Part shown: positions 61,901 to 64,000 of the stretch, piece by piece | Numbering within the stretch: the stretch's first letter is position 1 | Layout of the letters: the number at the start of each line of letters is the position of its first letter | Assembly: GCA_036971715.1 (NCBI GenBank) | Contig: JAVHJL010000006.1 | Coordinates: 3,224,001-3,288,000 of the forward strand | DNA from: Arthrobotrys musiformis | Lineage: Eukaryota; Ascomycota; Orbiliomycetes; Orbiliales; Orbiliaceae | Direction of reading: 5' to 3' | Length of the DNA stretch: 64,000 nt | Position numbers and translations under genes: made by a program | Notes under the pieces: generated by a model | Told to the model about the DNA's origin: nothing | The model's input: the letters and a program-made list of their open reading frames with translations, nothing else | Database searches by the model: none

Positions 61901-64000
61901 TCCAAACCTAGGCGCGTTCGCGAATCAATGCCAATCCCTGAGCTAGATGTTCCAAAGTTTTCTCCGACTAACCAGATCCAGCCTCCCGACTCTGGTCGGT
62001 TCCATGAACACCCGCCCTCATCCATTCCATATATTCCGGACGACCAATTCGACCAAAGTAGAGAAATCCCGAGTGACGATCATCCAGCTTACTATACCTC
62101 CAGCCCTACTTCACCTTCTGGTTTACTGGCCGCTTCCTTGCCGGAGCAGCCGCTCCAGGATGTCGATATCCTTGAAACGACACGACAAACTCCGCCTACT
62201 GGAGAGACTGCCCCAGCCAGACGAGCTTCCGTTCCTGCTCCATCGCAGGAGAGCACCAAGAAGAAGATTCCGAAGATTACTCGAAGGAACTCGGCCTCTG
62301 GTGAAACTGTAAAAACCAAGAAGGTGCCAGACCAGCAAAAGGACGCTAAGGTTACGGGCTCCCGTGGAAACTCTTTTCTCCCACCGCTGTTTAGACCGTC
62401 TGCGTATCAAAAAATTGCCAAGAAGACGAAGAAATCTGCCCCGACTAGCCAAGTCATCCACTCCCCCGCGGTAGAAAAGACTGAACCCTCGGTCTCGGAA
62501 CCTCTTCCAAAAGATTTGATTGATATCGAGGATATTTTGTCTCCTTCATCCCAGGCGCCAATTCCAGAAATTGCAGTAGATCCAATTGCCGAAAACCTTT
62601 CCAAGGGAGGAGCCTCTGTCACAACTTCATTGAAACAGAAGCCACAAATCGCAAGGGAATCATTGATCACTCCAGCGCCTCCGTCTCAATCTCACAACGA
62701 ATTGATCACCGATTTCTCGGAGAGCGTGTCTCAATTTAGCAAAGAAGATGACCCACCACAATTAGAGACCGAATTCGTTCTTCCAGCTACAGTACCTTCA
62801 CCCAAGGCAGCATTGGAAACGCAACCTAGAGAACCTCAAACGTATGCCCAAAAGCCGTCAATCGCTGAGCTAGGCATTGCTTCGCATATTCTCGATGCCA
62901 ACAAGTCCAAACCTCCTGCGGCGGATGATTCAACTACTTTCGATGAAGAGAAAAAGTCGGTTTCGCTTCCGACTAAGGCTACGTCCCGTAGGTTGTCTAA
63001 GTCCGAGCAATCCACCTCTAAGGCAGTTGCGGTGCCGAAATCCCCGGTGGCCGAGTTGGCGTTGAAGAAAGCGTCGTTTTTTGACCTTTTCAGTACCAAA
63101 GAATCGTCAAAACTGAAGAACTTGGTCGCGGAATCCTCGTCGCCGGCTTATTCTGAGCCTACCCCATCGGACACCAAAAATCTGCCTAAGCTAAAGGTTG
63201 CTGCCCCTGAAACTGTTGTGCCCAAGGATTTACCTGCACAGCCAAAAGCACCAAAGGAGACCATAAAGCCCGTCCTCTATGTAGCCGAAGTTCCAGCGCC
63301 CAAGCCCCCAAAGACGACTATCCCCGCCCCCAAAGCATTGCCAAAACTGAAAGCTCCAGTGAACGAAACCACATCCCGGGATCTCTTGGATACTAAGCCG
63401 CCCCTTGCTAAATCCACCGCCAATCCTCCACTGACTGGAATTATACCGGAGAAGACATTGAAGCCCAAAGCTACGGTTCAGGACAGAGGATTTGAGGGAC
63501 TACCGTCAACAGCTAGTGCAGCTCTTGCTATAATACCTATCGCCCGGGTTGCCAAAAAAATTCTCGATTCGGACCCAAAACAGGACCGAGACGCCGGAGA
63601 CGAACGACGGGTACCACGAACTTCAAAAAAGAGCGCACCCGCTCCCCGTAGGCGTAGGTCTATCGATACTATTGACTCTGCCCGTGGATTGATCGACACA
63701 GTGGAACGGAAGGAGCAGAAACAGCCAATTTCGCGAAAAGAACCACGGAACCGCAAGCCCCGAGCTCGTTCTGTATCCCCACAGCATCGGAAGCCGGCCC
63801 CAGAACTTTCAACCCCTCTTCTTCCCGATTCGAGCTCTAGACGCCAAGAATCCCTGAAATCTAGAGATGGGGTGCATACTGACTCCCCCAAATCGGCAAC
63901 TACGCCGTTATTCCCCGCGATTGCCTCTTGGTTCTCGAGAGACAATGGTCAGCGAGGTGCCAGAAAGAAGCCTTCAAGATCGCCTAGCCCCTCGAAGCCT
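34941..64000 (+). CDS. Giant repetitive scaffold protein, Lah/leashin ('involucrin repeat')-like; 3' end outside window
   Basis: Proposed exons 34941-38468, 38836-53602 and 53658 to beyond 64000 give 9,546 codons without a stop. The second intron (GTAACA donor, CTAAC branch, TTATAG acceptor, 55 nt) is well supported: the third exon stays open for 10.3 kb. The first junction is uncertain (see findings). Order of regions: Pro/Ser-rich head with three DSxLAFG or SALGFG copies (37.6-38.0 kb); Gly/Ala hydrophobic segments; GRGGPPPPG repeats (39.5-40.4 kb); charged helix with E/R/Q/A 17-mers (40.4-45.2 kb); disordered Pro/Ser/Glu region; His/Arg/Ser-rich block (51.4-52.5 kb); about fifty LPxS motifs (53.7-61.6 kb); Lys/Pro-rich part to the edge. 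This composition and size recall Lah/leashin, the Pezizomycotina tether that holds Woronin bodies near septa, annotated in Aspergillus as involucrin repeat protein. Assignment is by architecture, not alignment. Confidence 0.75.
38469..38835 (+). other. Probable intron (or gene boundary) in giant gene
   Basis: Between the end of the first large exon and the point where coding character resumes. It is T-rich (TGTTTTTTTTTCTC) and has a branch-like AGCTAATT at 38771-38780. Donor GTGACC at 38469 and acceptor TTCAG at 38835 keep frame. An acceptor CGTAG at 38798 is better placed relative to the branch but needs another donor phase, for example GTTTTA at about 38478. An in-frame ATG at 38656 would allow a separate second gene instead. 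Confidence 0.5.
39543..40430 (+). repeat. GRGGPPPPG coding repeats
   Basis: The coding sequence of the giant protein carries more than fifteen degenerate copies of G-R-G-G/Q-P-P-P-P-G units of 10-17 residues, several with the spacer A-I-P-Q-N-I or S-M. Adjacent copies are nearly identical at the DNA level (GGACGAGGAGGACCTCCACC and variants), pointing to recent tandem amplification. The product should be an extended, Arg/Gly/Pro-rich flexible segment. Confidence 0.85.
41755..43010 (+). repeat. 17-residue helical repeats (about 25 copies)
   Basis: Tandem copies of a unit close to RRQYEEEQARLAAEAEA, 51 nt each, within a charged helix that spans about 40.4-45.2 kb. Units mix Glu/Ala/Gln with Arg at a spacing that favours salt bridges along a single helix or a long coiled coil. 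Some units are 19-21 residues through extra EA pairs. Confidence 0.9.
41821..42072 (+). repeat. Near-identical 126-nt tandem duplication
   Basis: Two units, 41821-41946 and 41947-42072, differ at only a few bases (for example CTGCTG/CTGCCG and GAAGCTC/GAAGTTC). They encode 42-residue blocks ending in RRQYEIEQRRIYEEEQ. A third, more diverged copy of the block end follows near 42150-42200. Confidence 0.9.
53658..61620 (+). repeat. LPxS motif repeats, about fifty copies
   Basis: In the third exon of the giant gene the core L-P-x-S (ELPDSLPASPRSF, QLPSSRSVSDF, TLPNSPASSIV, LPNLPDSPASF, SLPGSPRSRSF) recurs roughly every 40-60 residues, usually followed by Ser/Pro and then an aromatic or aliphatic residue. 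Sequence between cores is not conserved. No stop occurs in this frame from 53658 to 64000. Confidence 0.85.

Noticed and set aside
54061..63945. Many open frames on both strands in the right 10 kb
   Set aside because: All are shadows of the third exon of the giant gene, which stays open in one plus-strand frame from 53658 to the window end.

Overview
The window is genomic DNA of a filamentous ascomycete (Pezizomycotina). The evidence is short spliceosomal introns (mostly 50-170 nt, GTRNGN donors, CTAAC/CTAAT branch sites, YAG acceptors), single genes separated by long non-coding stretches, CT-rich leaders, and a fungal gene set: a VTC4 polyphosphate polymerase, a large NAD-dependent glutamate dehydrogenase, a Rad21/Scc1 cohesin subunit, F-box proteins, and a giant repetitive scaffold of the 'involucrin repeat' / Lah (leashin) type. 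An early-diverging class such as Orbiliomycetes or Pezizomycetes is possible, but I cannot fix it from the sequence.

Layout. 1-713 (-): F-box protein gene running off the left edge. 1279-2640 (-): four-exon gene for a secreted protein of unknown function. About 3068-3540 (-): uncertain gene. 5975-8794 (+): VTC4, with a 5-nt first coding exon. 10007-11780, 12296-13549 and 14460-15431 (+): three F-box genes in a row. 16099-18132 (-): rad21. 19901-20265 (+): 60-residue Cys-rich protein assembled from three exons, one of only 18 nt. 24643-28089 (+): NAD-glutamate dehydrogenase in five exons. 34941-64000 and beyond (+): one giant gene filling the right 45% of the window. Between these lie gene-poor stretches of 4.4 kb and 6.9 kb, the second holding an AT-rich island near 30.8-31.5 kb.

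There are no operons. The main themes are (i) an F-box group in which at least three members (1-713, 12296, 14460) look like divergent copies of one family with a shared C-terminal region, and (ii) the giant gene. The latter has at least 9,546 codons without reaching a stop in the window. It is built from a Pro/Ser-rich head, repeated Gly/Ala-rich hydrophobic segments, a GRGGPPPPG repeat block, a charged helix of about 1,600 residues with 17-residue repeats, a disordered Pro/Ser/Glu region, a His/Arg/Ser-rich block, and about fifty copies of an L-P-x-S motif. My best guess is a Woronin-body/septal-pore tether (Lah/leashin-like), unusually large. The exon models were built by hand from splice signals and reading frame. 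The best supported are VTC4, gdh2, rad21, the 60-residue protein and the secreted protein, where every junction keeps frame.
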